The position numbers and the translations under genes were made by a program. Below the pieces are notes generated by a model. It had not been told where the DNA came from, ran no database searches, and saw nothing but the letters and a program-made list of their open reading frames with translations. A stretch of DNA of 64,000 bases from Costus lasius (taxonomy: Eukaryota; Streptophyta; Magnoliopsida; Zingiberales; Costaceae), in assembly GCA_027563935.2 (NCBI GenBank), contig CM050446.2, forward strand, positions 128,108,499-128,172,498, in the 5' to 3' direction. Position 1 is the stretch's first letter; the number at the start of each line of letters is the position of its first letter. Below are positions 1 to 12,900 of the stretch, piece after piece.

Positions 1-3000
1 TAACTTATATTTGTACAAGAGTTTGTCTTCCAACCTAGAAGGTGAGCATCAATCCTGCTAACTAGAACTACTCGATTTGATTTCGTCTTCTGTATAGGGC
101 ATGCACATGAAAAAGGTTCATATGACATCCTAGTAGCTTTGGCAAAGTTTACCATAGTAGGTGTTTACTTTGAACTTCTTTTGCCAATTGTTTACCTCGT
201 GTTAGGCATTTGTGACATATAACACCCATAAGATCCTAGTTGCATATGACAAGACCTGAAGAGCAATCACAAAGACCCTAAAAAAAAAAAAATCCTATTT
301 TGTCACATGTTTAACTCTTTCCCCATAAAAGATATGTTGGTAGTGTACCTTAAGCCCAACAAATGTTAGACAACTCTAGAGGAAACTTGGCCGATCACTC
401 TTGCTATCGTCATCTTGTGCCCTAGATTCCTTTCCTCATACAACACACCCAAAAGTTAAATATAGGATTAGTTACAGGAACCATTTGTTTACCCAGAGTG
501 GAAACCATCCACACAGTACTGGCACTAATGGGAGGAACTTCTCTCCAATTCTAAAGCCACATGCTTCCTCTCCAATTCTAGTGATTTCATCTTTCCTTGT
601 AGCAAAGCCACCTACTCACTTTGGTAGATATTTGGACGTTCAAAGCTGCATTTTTCTCCATTTGCATGCCTCTAGTATGCATGAAGATATAATGCTTTTA
701 CTATCGCATGTTGATTGTCAAAGATTATCTCTACATTGTTGCATGGATAGAAAACACTTGTATACTTGTGTGCTACTCATGAGCAAGCAACTCTCTTATT
801 ATCGCATTAGACATATGACACTTAGCTACTCGTGTGACATATCACATATGACTAATTCGATACCATACATATGTACATATAATTATATATGTATATGATA
901 TAAGATGGGTGGTACCAATTTGTACCATATTGACCAAAATTGAACACTTTGGTTCCATCCCTTATGTGGATTGACATAGATTGTACTTGCACTCAGATAA
1001 CTACTTGTGTGCTACTTCCTCACATTCATATAATGATAGACTTCTGTGTAAAAGGCATCTTTTCTAATCTGCAAATTGCAAAGGAATATTAGACTTGAGG
1101 TTACATCAAGTTTATATTTATAAGGGAGCCATAGAATTATTATATGTTAAAGTGAGATATTACTATGTATTTAGTCCCACATAGTTTCCTTATGTGGTTG
1201 GGAATCTATTTGTATGCTCAACCTATTGGTATTAATGAACCACAAGAAACAGTTTTTTTATCCAATTCTTAGATTAGTCAATGGTGGGGAAGTCCTACAA
1301 ATCATTGTAGCTAGGCATGGTATATACATCTGGGTTATTAGCTCCTAGAGGTCGTTAGATTTGAGGAGTTGTTGCTTAATAGAAGCTGAGCCTCCTGGTG
1401 ACAGTGTTGGTAGCACTTCTCCTCCCTTCGCTCTTTATCATCTTCCATATATTCTATGGTATAGGTGCACCAAGATGACCATATAATTGAAAAGAATGCA
1501 ACCTCAATTTTTTCATTTTAAAAATGGCTTAAGTTAATTTGGAATATCATAACCGCCATACTGTGTCCACATATTGACTAGCTGATCCCACTCCAACACC
1601 TAGGATGTTTCTTAATTTCCACTACTTGCAAATTCTTTGATGGTTATTGATCCCAGGTAGTTGTAACTTCAAGATTCATGGGACATTTAGTTTTGTCATC
1701 TTCAAAATCCCAATCAAAGCAAAGCATATTCCCTTGCCAAAATTAGCACCATCTCATGAGTTAAGCATAGTAGTTATTATTAGCAAGGATTGAAGGAGCC
1801 ACCAAAAGCATGTTCTTTGAGATCTTCTAAGTGCGCACCTCTCCATAGTCCAATAGCATGATTTGAGAAAACCTACAAAAGTTTTGTTATTGAGTAGCCA
1901 TCCATGGATAGTAACACAATACAAGAAAAACTAAGAAAGCCATGATTGTTAGTTGTTGCCAAGGAATGGTTGCAAAACATTTTGACAAGCAATTGGGATG
2001 CAGGATAGGAAGATATTAATAGAGCACCAATATCCACAAACTCACAATATAGGCGTGATTATCTAAAGTTCGAATTTGAGCTACAAATCTTTAATATGTT
2101 GCAAACATGTTGTTAAATTGTCAAGATTCTAACAACAAATCGTTCAGTCCTCTTGCTTGCACTTTAAAGAATGTGCATGCCAATGACATTAAATAGCATA
2201 TTGATTCATTTGAAAGCACCTAAGCATTTACTTGATTTCCATGAAGTTATGTGCTTTTTGAAGGGAGAAAAGTTGATTTTGGATAATATCAAAGGTTGTC
2301 ATGCATATCTACTAGAGAGGCATACACCTATAGCTTACAAGGGTCGAAGGAGAACCATGAATCAGACAATGGATTGGATATGTGCAGAAAGATGACATGG
2401 TTGATTATGGTTATATCATTTTCTTTCTGAGATATGGACACAATAGGGTGGAAGATATGGACACAATAGGGTGGAAGGTATGACTTGCATGCATGCTGGC
2501 AACGTCAGTGCCCTATAAGTGAATTGAATGTAAAATTCCTTAACCAAGCAATCATTGTGGGATACTGCACCTTGAACCATGTCCTTTGCTAGAGAACAAC
2601 TTATCATAGCAAATTAAAATTAGAACTTTATCCTATTATATCTTCCTTGTGATTATCTCGAAACGTGAGTGCAAAAGAATCAAAGTTAAGGGCCTAATTT
2701 GCTTTATTGGGAAAAAATTGTATAATGGCAAACTCTTGTAAAGTAAGATGTAGGATGATTAGTGTTTGGAAAGGGTGGATGATATTAGATATTGTACGAC
2801 ATTTTCATTTGATAGAATAGCAATTAGGCAACTACTAGTGGAAGTAAAATGAAAGTGGAAGCGAGATTAAAGACAATAGAAACAGCTCATCATTGTTACC
2901 ACAAAGAAAGCCCAAAGTCAATAGCTAAAAAGTGCAAAACAATAACAACTAATCACTAAATAACATGCACTCAATTTTATAACTTCTTGTGGTGGGAGAG

Positions 3001-3190
3001 TTGTTCAAAAGTCACACCTTGAGTCAATCTTCCAATATGTGTTGGTTTGGACAGTGCTCGACCTGTATTATTTAGAATTGTTTAGGAATTGTCGGTGGAG
3101 ACATCAATTGAATACAATTGTCTTGTTCCAGTTGAGGTAATTCATCTTCGAGCTCTTCTAAAGTTAGATCAATAAATTGGTTTGGCAATG
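1..3190. other. Non-coding DNA, 5' side of TAF10
   Basis: I see no conserved coding exon on either strand here. The longest open frame (401-898, plus) has no recognisable family signature and is low-complexity. The stretch is AT-rich with short direct duplications; the clearest is a 23-bp tandem pair at about 2434-2480 (GGACACAATAGGGTGGAAG repeated). It is either a very long intron of TAF10 or its upstream flank, because the TAF10 exons found further on lack their N-terminal part. Confidence 0.5.
2434..2480. repeat. 23-bp tandem duplication, two copies
   Basis: The phrase ATGGACACAATAGGGTGGAAG occurs twice head to tail with almost no change. It is a simple local duplication with no coding content. 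Confidence 0.8.
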
Positions 3191-3192
3191 TC

Positions 3193-3487
3193 AGGACCAT
3201 GGATTAAAGAACCGGTCCGGTACCGGCTAGTTCATCTTGTTTGTACCGGTCCAGCGAAGGTCCGGCACCAGTGTACGAGTTGTTGCTTCTACTGCCACAA
3301 AAGGAGCTTTCACTAGCGGCAGAAGCCTCTTCACACACAAGTGGTGCTGGCGGAAGCCTCTTCACACGCCGGCGGTGCTAGCGGAAGCCTCTTCACATGC
3401 GGGCAGTCCGGTTTTGCCATCGATACCGTCCAGTACAAACCGGTCTAGCGGCTAGCTACTGGACTGAATTCTTAAACCATGGTCTGG
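3193..3487. mobile_element. MITE-like element with imperfect inverted ends and internal minisatellite
   Basis: The left end reads GGACCATGGATTAAAGAA. The reverse complement of the right end reads CCAGACCATGGTTTAAGAA, so the two ends form an imperfect inverted repeat. The interior is GC-richer than its flanks. It carries three copies of a unit containing GCGGAAGCCTCTTCACA (about 3318-3400) and several ACCGGTCCGG or CCGGTACCGG palindromic words. No target-site duplication is clear. It is non-coding; the frame at 3237-3455 is only the open reading of the repeat. The superfamily cannot be assigned. Confidence 0.55.
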
Positions 3488-3840
3488 ACCAACTAGAAAT
3501 CAATGCAGAGGCAGACATCTGAGGTAGGACAGCATGCCATGGAGGAGGCCGGGACCGTGACCTATTGTTCTAGACAACAGAAGAGAAATTTTCCTGCCAA
3601 AGGATGCTGGCTGGCTTTTGAAGGCGGTAAGATGTCTGTGGTGTTAGCAGAATGTCATGGAAATGAAAGAGAGGCAAGGTGTGGTGGTTGTTGACCTGAA
3701 GTGTGGTGGATACAGCAACACTACAGCACAATTGCAGCAGTTGGGGGTTCTGAGCAGCAGCAGAACTCAATGAGAGTTTGTTGAGCCCTGTAGTTGCAGC
3801 TCAGCAGCGGCAAGGGAGGGACCAGACGGAGAAGGTCGGA

Positions 3841-4045
3841 AGCTATTGGAGGAGGAGATTTAGCTAGCTAATGCTAAGAAAAGTGAAGAAAAAAAATTAA
3901 AAAGAAAAAAAAAAACATCAAAGAGTCGTATGGTTAAGGATGGAAGCTCATGGGGGAGCAGATTTAGCTAGCTAGGGTTATGCCAATTGAAGAGAAGAAA
4001 CATAAGGAAATAAAAAAAAAGTCAAAAAGCCATGTGACCAAGGTG
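3841..4045. repeat. Diverged tandem duplication of about 100 bp
   Basis: A block ending in GATTTAGCTAGCTA plus an A-rich tail with AAAAGTGAAGAAA occurs at about 3850-3945. It recurs at 3957-4045 in diverged form (GATTTAGCTAGCTAGGGTTATG, then GAAGAGAAGAAACATAAGG). Both copies are purine-rich and non-coding. Confidence 0.5.
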
Positions 4046-4260
4046 CCAAACTAGAATTGTATGTTTCATTATCCAATCTATGATTGGTGAAATGACATTG
4101 AAGTTATTATTTAGACCCCAAGGTTGCTTATCATTAGTCTAAAACCAAATATGCCATATATTAATTCCTCACCTTATTCCACTTTCCTAGAATTACGCCC
4201 ATGCTCAATTTACCCTGCATACTTATCTGGTTAGTACTAGGTATGTGTTGACCTTTAGGT

Positions 4261-4358
4261 TATGTTTTATTGAATGGAATCCATGGTGGAAAGGATGGCC
4301 ATTTAGATTCATTGTATTTTTCATCCTTTTCACCATGAATTCCATTCAACAAAACATA
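4261..4358. repeat. 98-nt foldback: 36-bp inverted repeat, 26-nt loop
   Basis: Arm 4261-4296 and arm 4323-4358 are reverse complements at 33 of 36 positions; one of the three differences becomes a G-U pair in RNA. The words TTGAATGGAAT and ATTCCATTCAA mark the stem centre. The direct repeat CTTTAG flanks the structure on both sides (about 4253-4258 and 4360-4365), which suggests a tiny foldback transposon with a target duplication. The size would also suit a microRNA precursor if the strand were transcribed. Confidence 0.7.
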
Positions 4359-4365
4359 GCTTTAG

Positions 4366-5483
4366 AGTTTGGCTCAAGTGGTTGGTTTGCTCTCGATGCC
4401 CATTTGAGTTTACCTCAGGATGATTTCTGTTTTTAAGATATGCCCATTTGAGTATACATTTCCCAACTATTTACCTGGAAATTGAATCATTGAGCTAACT
4501 AGAACCATGAATTCAAAAGGCCTTGTACAGGTGGTGCCTACTAAAATAAGGTCGGTCCTTATATATATATTAGTAGTTGTAGTATTGACTGCTACGAACA
4601 TACTAGCTGAATAGGGAATCAGTATATTTGTATGGAACTTGAACTTTCTCTCTTTAGCAAATGGACTAGTTTTAGACCTCATATTAGCTGTTTGGAACAA
4701 CTACTTAAGTTGATCCTATTTGGTGTTGTCTGGCCTAGCACAATCTGGGTCTCATTTTGATCCTTATTAGGTCATCCTCGTTGCAGGTAGCAATGTGTGA
4801 CATTGCGTTCCAGTGTTTTGAATTTTTATACCTAATATGAATTTTGTTCTTTTAGTTTGCTACCTAGGAGATCAATCTTACTGGTTTACCACTTCTTGTA
4901 CATTATTACCTTTCTGTTTTCAAGTTAATAACTACTGTCTTATTCTCAAATAATCATGTTTTGGCTAATGCCAACATTATTCAGTTGTAAAGGATTCATT
5001 TCTTCTGTTTTTACCTTTCATACTTTATGCTTATAATTATGCCGACAGCTAGTGAGAAAGTTTGCAAGTCAAGTGACACTTCAAAATCATGGTTGTTACC
5101 TCTTTAATTAATTATATTCAAGAGTAAATGCTGTTTGTGGAGTAAAGTTGATACTCCATCTGACTTATTATGGAGTACATATGCCTATGATGAGAATAGT
5201 AGGAAATTTTGGATTTGAAATCATATGTAGTGAATTTTTACAAAACAACTATTCCAGTCTCAGATGATGCCTGGCATGTTAAAAGATTGTGGATATTGTC
5301 TACTAATTTTTCTAAAAAAAGTAGAGAAGTCTCATCCAATGTGGTCACAACTACCATGTCGCAGCTGTTGTATGTTGCAAAGTTCATTCATAAAAAATAC
5401 TTTTGTTTTTCTTTTCTTGAAGAATTATGAAGTTAAAATTCTGGTATTTTGTGTATTTTAACTTAATATTTATTTTCTGACAG
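4366..5483. other. Non-coding DNA before the first visible TAF10 exon
   Basis: This is AT- and T-rich sequence with intron-like composition. It ends in the acceptor at 5481-5483. I searched it for the TAF10 N-terminal helix region expected just before the first visible exon and found nothing matching. No other coding signal is seen. Confidence 0.55.
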
Positions 5484-8400
5484 AACCCGGCTAGTAGCTG
5501 TTGCTACGCAAAAGTTCATCTCGGAGGTTGCAAGTGATGCGCTTCAGTATGTGTTATTCTGAGTAGTCTCGTATTTCCGTTTGACTGTTCAATATTAATT
5601 TGATATTTTTTTATTTTCCTAGTTGCTCCTTAATTTCATGATATTGGTTGAAATGAAGTTTATCAGTCAAATGGCATGTCATATTATTCTGATAGATAGT
5701 TCTATTTCTTGGCTAGTGGATGAGGTAATAATATTGGTTTTCTTTTTGACTGAAGCCATTTAGACTTCAGAAAAAAATCCTTGGATGTCGTAGTTAAGAA
5801 AAGCTTGCGTTCCGCTGCTCTTTATATTCTCATATTTTAGATTAGCAAACATACTTTGTTCCAAAATTTGCCAATTAAATTCACGGTCATGCTAGTTGCA
5901 TGATGAGAAATTTTGCTTGATGCGAATGATCTGATGACTCCCGAGCAATTGGACATCAGGACCTTGTTGTTTATCACCTGACAATTCTTCGAACAAGCTT
6001 TTCTGTTATAATTGATCTACTTTTTCTCCATTATTTATATATATAAACAGAATTCCATTTATCTCCTACATTATCATTCAAAATATTTACTATTAAACAC
6101 TATTTTTGTGGAGATACTTGGTATAATTCTCTATTGTCCCTATTTAGGAGTTTGCTCTCCGGGTGGTTGTCAAGTAAAGAATATTCTTGCTTACATAAGA
6201 TTTTTACATTTCAAACTATAATATCTCTATAAATTTTGTTTTTGATTATCTTTCTATTGCATAGAATTTTAGGGTGAAGTCACCATTTAATAGAGGAAAA
6301 AAAATTGATGCCACTAATCTACTATTACTTGTGTAGGCACTCTACACGTAAGATGTTTTTACTTGCCGGTTTTTGTTTTCACGGTATTTCCAACAATGTT
6401 GCTTCTTGTTATATGATTGTAGTGTTTTCTAAATCACTTTTTACAACTTAACTAGGCACTGCAAGGCTAGGCCAGCAGCACCAGTTAAGGATAAAAGCAA
6501 GCAACCAAAGGTGCAGTTCCTTCACCCTTTTTTCTTAAATACTAGTTTTTAGTGATTATTGGTACATTTTTGAGAAATTCAATTATTATGCTTTACAGGA
6601 TAAGCGGTATGTCTTATCAATGGAGGATCTTTCCAAAGCGCTCCGAGAGGTAAACATAGTCAAAATGCATTAAGCTTGGAAATGCATGCGTTCTTTGTGC
6701 CCATGACATTTACTTAAAATACTGCCCTTTTAGTATCCTCTAATCATTACTATAGTAGGATCTTTCAATATTTACCTAGTGAAAATTTGTGTAGTATATG
6801 CTCTATGCCTCTCTATTGTCAATTTCTTTATTTTTTTGTATTAATAATCAACACACAAGTCTTGTTTTTATAATGATCACCTTGCACATGAAGCAAAGGG
6901 CCACTTCATTTGTGGCCAACATGGCAATTCACCAATCAAAACCTGTCTGAAAGAGAATATGTAATGGTGGAACAAAGCACTAAATTACGGAAAAGGACTG
7001 AGAAAGAATAGTTAACTGCTATCTTAGAGATATTTTATTTTATTTCATCCTTGTAAATTTTAATAGCAATTTGTCTTTCTTGTCATAATTGACATTTTTT
7101 TTCATTTCTTGTTCTTAATAAGCTTGTAATAACATAAATTTATATTACTCATATTTCTCACTCATTTTCTCTTTCCTCGTGTCTTTTTGCTCCCGCTCCC
7201 TCTTGACATTTCCTTATCTTTCCCACCCTCCTTTATCACTCATCAAAATCTAAAAGTAATCAAACCATTTCATCAGTCCCCCTTGTGCTAAGGCCTCGGC
7301 CTATGATAACTTGGTATTAATGTCAACGATGGACGATTAGTTTTAAAAAATTCTTGCTATGCCATCATGAAACAAATGACCAAAGGGAATAGATTAAGAA
7401 TGGTGTAGATCATCTTTGAGTTAAAGGCCCTTTGTTATTCCCATCTATGTAGAATGAAGAGAGAAACCCTACAAGTCACTTATTCCTCGAAAACATTGAA
7501 CTTGCCAAGGATGAGTGAAGGGGCCATTAAACATGCCATCTGAGGCAGGTAGGATCAGTAGCTCTCTCCAAGGTGACAAAAACCACTAAACCCTCTAACC
7601 TATGGTGGGTGCCTCTCGACTCTTAGTATTTGTTACTGAACTAATTCTAATCCAGATTGCCACCTTGTATCTATTTTTTCGGAAATGATGTAAACCACAT
7701 GTTCTCCACTATTGCAAGAATATGTTCTGTTGTCCGTATAACAGACAAGCTTAAGTTTTCTCTCCCGCATGCAGCAGCTCTCACCTATCTGATTTTGTGA
7801 TCTTGTGTTATGCCACAAGTATGATAATTTGGACCATTATTCACCAACAGGCTTTCGCGATGGTTTATCCTAGCTAATTCCCGACAGTTCATCACAAGCT
7901 AGCCATGTGTTTATATAGACCACAGTTGATTTCCTGGGCAAATCTGATGTTGGTATCCAATAACCAATATGAGGATTGTTCCATTTTTATGTCTCTCGGG
8001 AAGCAAATTGTTCTCCAATTTAAATATTTTCAACTAATGCTCTCAACGACAAGCACATGTTTGATAGGACCAATCAAGATCTGTATGGCAAGTGCATGGG
8101 CTTAGGACCAACTCATCTGTATGGCAACTTGACCAATCAAGATCTGTTTTGCAAGAAGCTATTGAAAAGTGGAAAAGTGAGCAAATTAAGAAAACAAAAA
8201 ACAATGACGAGGAAAGAAGAATTGATTGCTTCTTGAAGAGAAATATCTTACTATCTTTTTCCACTTGCATGAGGCAAATAAATATCATGTTTGTCTTTAG
8301 CAAACTAACTTGTGATTGACAGACAGTTTTCAAATTTGAGTTACTTTTGCATGAACCAATTAAAAAGCTGACCAGGAATAAAGGAAGAAAACGATAAAGT

Positions 8401-8759
8401 AAACTTATCTCTCTGCCCTTGACCCGCTGCCTGTGCCTGTCTATAATAATTAATAGCGATGTCATAAGTTGTGAATTATACATTATTCTTGTATATAATC
8501 ACCGTAGTGGAAATTATAGTTTTGTCCAGAGTAAATTTAAATCTTCCTATAATTTTGCTTCCATAAATGTCTGTCCAAAATTTGAACTTCGTGCGTTGTT
8601 TCTAATGTTTGTTACATCATTGGAAGGTTTTACATATTTATACTTTACGACGTTGATACCACATTTTGTACTTGGCAGTATGGTGTGAATTTGAAACGGC
8701 AAGAGTATTTTGCTGACAGCCCTTCAGCTGGAATGGATCCTCCATCAAGGGAGGAATGA
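5484..8759 (+). CDS. TAF10: TAF10, TFIID/SAGA subunit (3' exons only)
   Basis: Four exons splice in frame: 5484-5546, 6456-6510, 6599-6649, 8679-8759 (stop TGA). They encode 82 C-terminal residues, with landmarks RLVAVATQKFISEVASDAL, the linker KDKSKQPK, YVLSMEDLSKALREYG and the tail ending SAGMDPPSREE. This is the second half of the TAF10 histone-fold domain. TAF10 pairs with TAF3/TAF8 in TFIID and with SPT7-type partners in SAGA, and acts in the nucleus. The first codon is split by the acceptor at 5483 (one nucleotide, A, carried over), so at least one upstream exon is needed. The N-terminal part of the fold is not found in 1-5483. It lies before the window, behind an intron longer than 5.4 kb, or has been lost. 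Visible junctions are GT-AG and the frame is intact. The family call is strong; the completeness of the gene is unknown. Confidence 0.88.
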
Positions 8760-9979
8760 TTGGAATGTCTAATACATTATATTAATTTGACGCCACCTTG
8801 GATTGTTTGTTATTAGGAAATTGAAATAACCCATCGTGTTATTTCTTTAAACGACCTTTACCAACAGTTGGCGCCATAGTTGTGTTAGCTTTTATGAAGA
8901 TCAGTTTTCATGTAGAACACAACATTTTATACATCCTGCTGTAGCATATCAACTTAGTTCGTTTCAATATAAACCTTAGTCGCTGTGCAGCTCCTTCAAA
9001 TTGGTTCAGCTACTCGAAAAGAATTTTCATTTTGTATTTATAATTGGTTTTATGTTAAACTGGTGGTTGCAAAAATAGATGACGTATGCATTGCTACCAG
9101 ATTTACCCAAGTTCACTGGTTTTCCCAGGGATATTATTTCAATAGAACCTATCCAAACTAATTAGTTGGATTTTTTTTTTGTTTTCATATTGTTTCATAT
9201 TTTTATATTATTGTAAAAATGTGGCAACTATCATTCGTATTTTGTAAAAAAAAGCCCACTAATTAGTTTGGTTAGGTTCATGTTAATAGAATATATGTGC
9301 GCTTATTACAACAATAACAAAAAAAAATTAATACTATTATTTTTACATTGACTAGGAAAATTTCCCTAAAAGAGCCCTTTTTTTTTGTTTTTCCCAAACA
9401 AACCATTCATTTCTGAATTTGCCTACAACCACGTTTAATTTGTACATAATTCATTAACTTTGCATCTGATAGGGCATTGTTGTGTAAACATTTAAAATGA
9501 GGGAACTATTAATAAATCCTTAAAATGATTAGCTTTTCTAATTTTTTTCCCCCTTATCGATTAGATAAACGTTGATAAAGTTAGTGAAAAAAAATTCATA
9601 ATTCGATTTCGCAAATGAATTTTTCTATAATTAATAATTAATAAGAATAAGAATAAAACATGATTCTTTTTTTTTTTTAATAAAAAAACCGAGGAACTGC
9701 TATCCTTTTCTCATAATAGGAAAAACACGTAAGTGTACTTTTTTACATATTTCAATTATCATTTCAAAAAATGGAAGCCGAGAAACAATTCGTCCTGATA
9801 AACTAAAATAAAAATGAAAAGAGCTTCAGGTCAGCAAGCAGCCAAGCAGCAAATGGTGCTGCTGCTAAGCGATGCTCACCACTGCCCGATCTAATCCTAT
9901 CGGACAGCGAACGAATGTTCGTGCCTTCTCCAGAGCGCAAGGAGGAGGCACATACGAAAACCGATAAAAGAAAGAAGAC
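8760..9979. other. Intergenic region, TAF10 3' flank and FKBP16-1 upstream region
   Basis: This AT-rich DNA has long T runs (about 9169-9182 and 9668-9680) and contains the MITE at 9145-9279. The last 150 bp before the FKBP16-1 start are GC-richer and probably contain its 5' leader. I see no clear TATA box at a fixed distance. Confidence 0.5.
9145..9279. mobile_element. Short MITE with about 25-bp terminal inverted repeats
   Basis: The left end GAACCTATCCAAACTAATTA matches the reverse complement of the right end (GAACCTAACCAAACTAATTA) with one mismatch. The pairing continues into a T-run at the left and an A-run at the right. The element is about 135 bp with an AT-rich, non-coding interior. 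No unambiguous target duplication is seen, so the superfamily is left open. Confidence 0.75.
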
Positions 9980-12900
9980 ATGCAATCTTGCCCTCTCACG
10001 ATCTCGGTTCCGACGACGGGGATGAGTTCGACCTCGCCAAGGTACAAACCCGCTTCCCTCGATTGGAGTCTAACGTTTCAATCTCCTCCCCGTTGTTTCT
10101 CTGATACATCACTCCATTCTCATCAATCAAGGGTCTCAGATTCGTGATTTCAATCATCAAAACTCGCATTTTTCTAATGCTTCTCTCAATTAAAATCGTA
10201 TGTCAAGTATACTCATTTTTTCCTCTGGCACGGGATATTATTTTTTGTGGGAAGTTTCATATAGCACTAGCAAGTTTACGCATAAATCCATTTACGAAAA
10301 TCTTTAGACAAAATTCAAGAGAATGCTTGGCTAAAGCAACTAGATGGTGACATCAAGTGTTCACCCCTAGACGGATCTACATTAGTGAACCGACCCTAAT
10401 AGTTCAATTGATATATACTACTAATTCTAACAATTAGATGATAATGGAACTAATATGAAAACAATAGGTATCTACGACAACTGATATATCGCAGGTATAG
10501 GGATTCATAAAGATCAAAGAAACTACTAACTTAAGTCTTATCAGTTATCTCATTTCGGTGACAATCATTGGGCCTAACCCTCCATCTCAAAGGGTGATAT
10601 CTTCTTGACCTTACGTGGAATGTCAAGTTGGATACTTATAGTTCAGTAGTAATTGTTCAATGTTGTTCATGAGATGGTGTGGACCTCATCACTTAAGGAT
10701 TGTAGGACTAAAATACAGCATGCATAATATATATGAAAACTTATTCATATTGAAAATCTTTTATTTGCTCGGTATCTTTAAGGATTGGTGGCATTCAGCC
10801 TTTAGCTTTTCCAATATACAAATAGAGGTGGACAAGATAAGCTGATTAATGTATTAGATACGCAACATAAGATCTTCATCATAGTGAATGAGTTTGGTTT
10901 TACTAATAAAATCAATTTTCGTGTCCAATGCTTAAGGTGATCTTTTTATCAAGTAAATCATGGTGCCATTTGGATATATGAAGATTCAAGATTGCAATTG
11001 TAAAACTAATTCATATTTTACTGAAATGTGGGCAGATGGGATACAAGGACAATTTGCTTGACAGAATCTCATATTGTAAGAGTTTCGAGGAGGCTATTTG
11101 TTGGCATTGGTGCTTTGACTTTTGCTAAACCTGCTCTTTCCTTGCCTTCACAAGAGGAAAAAGATTCTGACATTATCAGGTAATATTAGGTAGTTATTTA
11201 ATAATTATCTCCGTGAATAATTCTTTCTTCTTCTTTTTTTTCTCTCAAGTTGATATTCCAAACTAATTGTTCCCACATCCTATTCTGAAGTAACCAGGTA
11301 TAGAAAGCTAGACAATGGTGTGAAAATTCAAGGTAATGGCTCATTTAATTGTGCTTTTCATCATCATCAAATTGCTTCATTCAACTCATTTCCTAGTGTA
11401 TCCACTGGTAGACATTATCGAAGGGGATGGTCCAGAAGCACATGAAGGAGATCTAGTTAAGTTTAATTATGTGTGCCGACGATCAAATGGATACTTTGTG
11501 CATAGGTAAATATTAGATTGATTGTTCCACATTGTTTTAGATATACTTAATTTCCTATTACTGTTTGATATACACACCTATCAAAATATTTATCCAGTGA
11601 ATCCAGTTCAATGAAAAATATTGACTAAGATATGACTAGTTGAGTTATATTATGTTTGCCAACTCCTGAATAGATAGTGTGTGGATAGGTAATATTAGAT
11701 TGATTTTTCCTTGTTGTTCGAGATGTGCTTAATTTGCCTATAATTATCTGGTAAACTACAGACCAGTTGAAATATTTATCCAGTGACTCTTGTCCAATAA
11801 AAAATAGTTATACCATACTCCTATTGGACCAGAATATGCTAAATGCTTTATAAAATAATAACAAACGATTAAAATTTGTTTCAATACCTGTAATACAATC
11901 TATTCCAAAATTGGATCATGGTATCCCAAAAATCAGGAGTTTGGGAAGATGTGGGTATCTAACTCACGCACAAGGGAATAACACATTTAAACCATGGAAG
12001 AACAAATATGAGTAAAATTGTCAAGACTTGTATAACTAAAGCAATTGCTTACATTTACTTGTTTTCATTGACACTTGTGCTAATCCAAATCAAACTCCTA
12101 GACATAGTTAAAGAGATCAAAAGACACCTAAAAAGGTATACCACATAATTTTGTGTAGGCAATGCAGCTACAACAGTTAATAGAAATAAAGTGTCACTCA
12201 ACCACTTATTAATTTCTGACAGCCTGATCTTTGTCCACTAATAATTTCATCATAACTTTCACGATAAAACTCGAAGTATGTGTTATTTGGGCATCAAAAT
12301 ATTGACTGAAAGGTCCTTCTAATGAACCTTGATTTAAAAAAATGGATGCAAATATATCACAGAAATGTGTTGTAAAAGACTGATAAAATTATTTTATTGA
12401 ACAGAATCTGAATCAGTCAAGTTTCTATTCAACATTCTCCTTAAAACTTGCCTTTTCTGAACCCAAGCATGATTCATCTCTTGAAAATTAGAGAACTTTA
12501 GAAGTTTTGTAGAGCTTGCCTTCGCGCTTTCTAATTTCAGTGAGTTCTGCTTAAGGAGGAGACAAGCCTTAGACTACACCATCCGACTCCTATGGTTTGA
12601 GAGGCTTCCCTCCAAGTTCTCTTTCCGACCACCAAAAACAGAACCTAGCCTCTCTCGCGAGCGATGTCATGGATAACAAGGCATGAGAGGGTGAAATCTG
12701 ATGCTGAATGGGAGGGGAGACTAACTCGGTCGTAGACAATGGGTCATGAATGGCACTAAGGCGAGCCCGTTTTCCTTAGACACTGGGTCCAAACTTCAGA
12801 TAAACCAGAAACTCATTCCTGATCCACTTGCTCTCTTCAACTTGGGCTAGGTTACTCGAACCAGAGCAGACCGAGCCCATTAGTCTAGATTGTCTATGCC

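Noticed and set aside
401..898. 165-codon open frame on the plus strand
   Set aside because: There is no family signature, codon use resembles non-coding AT-rich DNA, and no splice context or neighbour supports it.
8043..8483. 146-codon minus-strand frame downstream in the TAF10 region
   Set aside because: It lies within TAF10 intron 3 over locally repeated non-coding sequence (ACCAATCAAGATCTG occurs twice); the hydrophobic Leu/Ser/Phe-rich composition reflects T-rich DNA.
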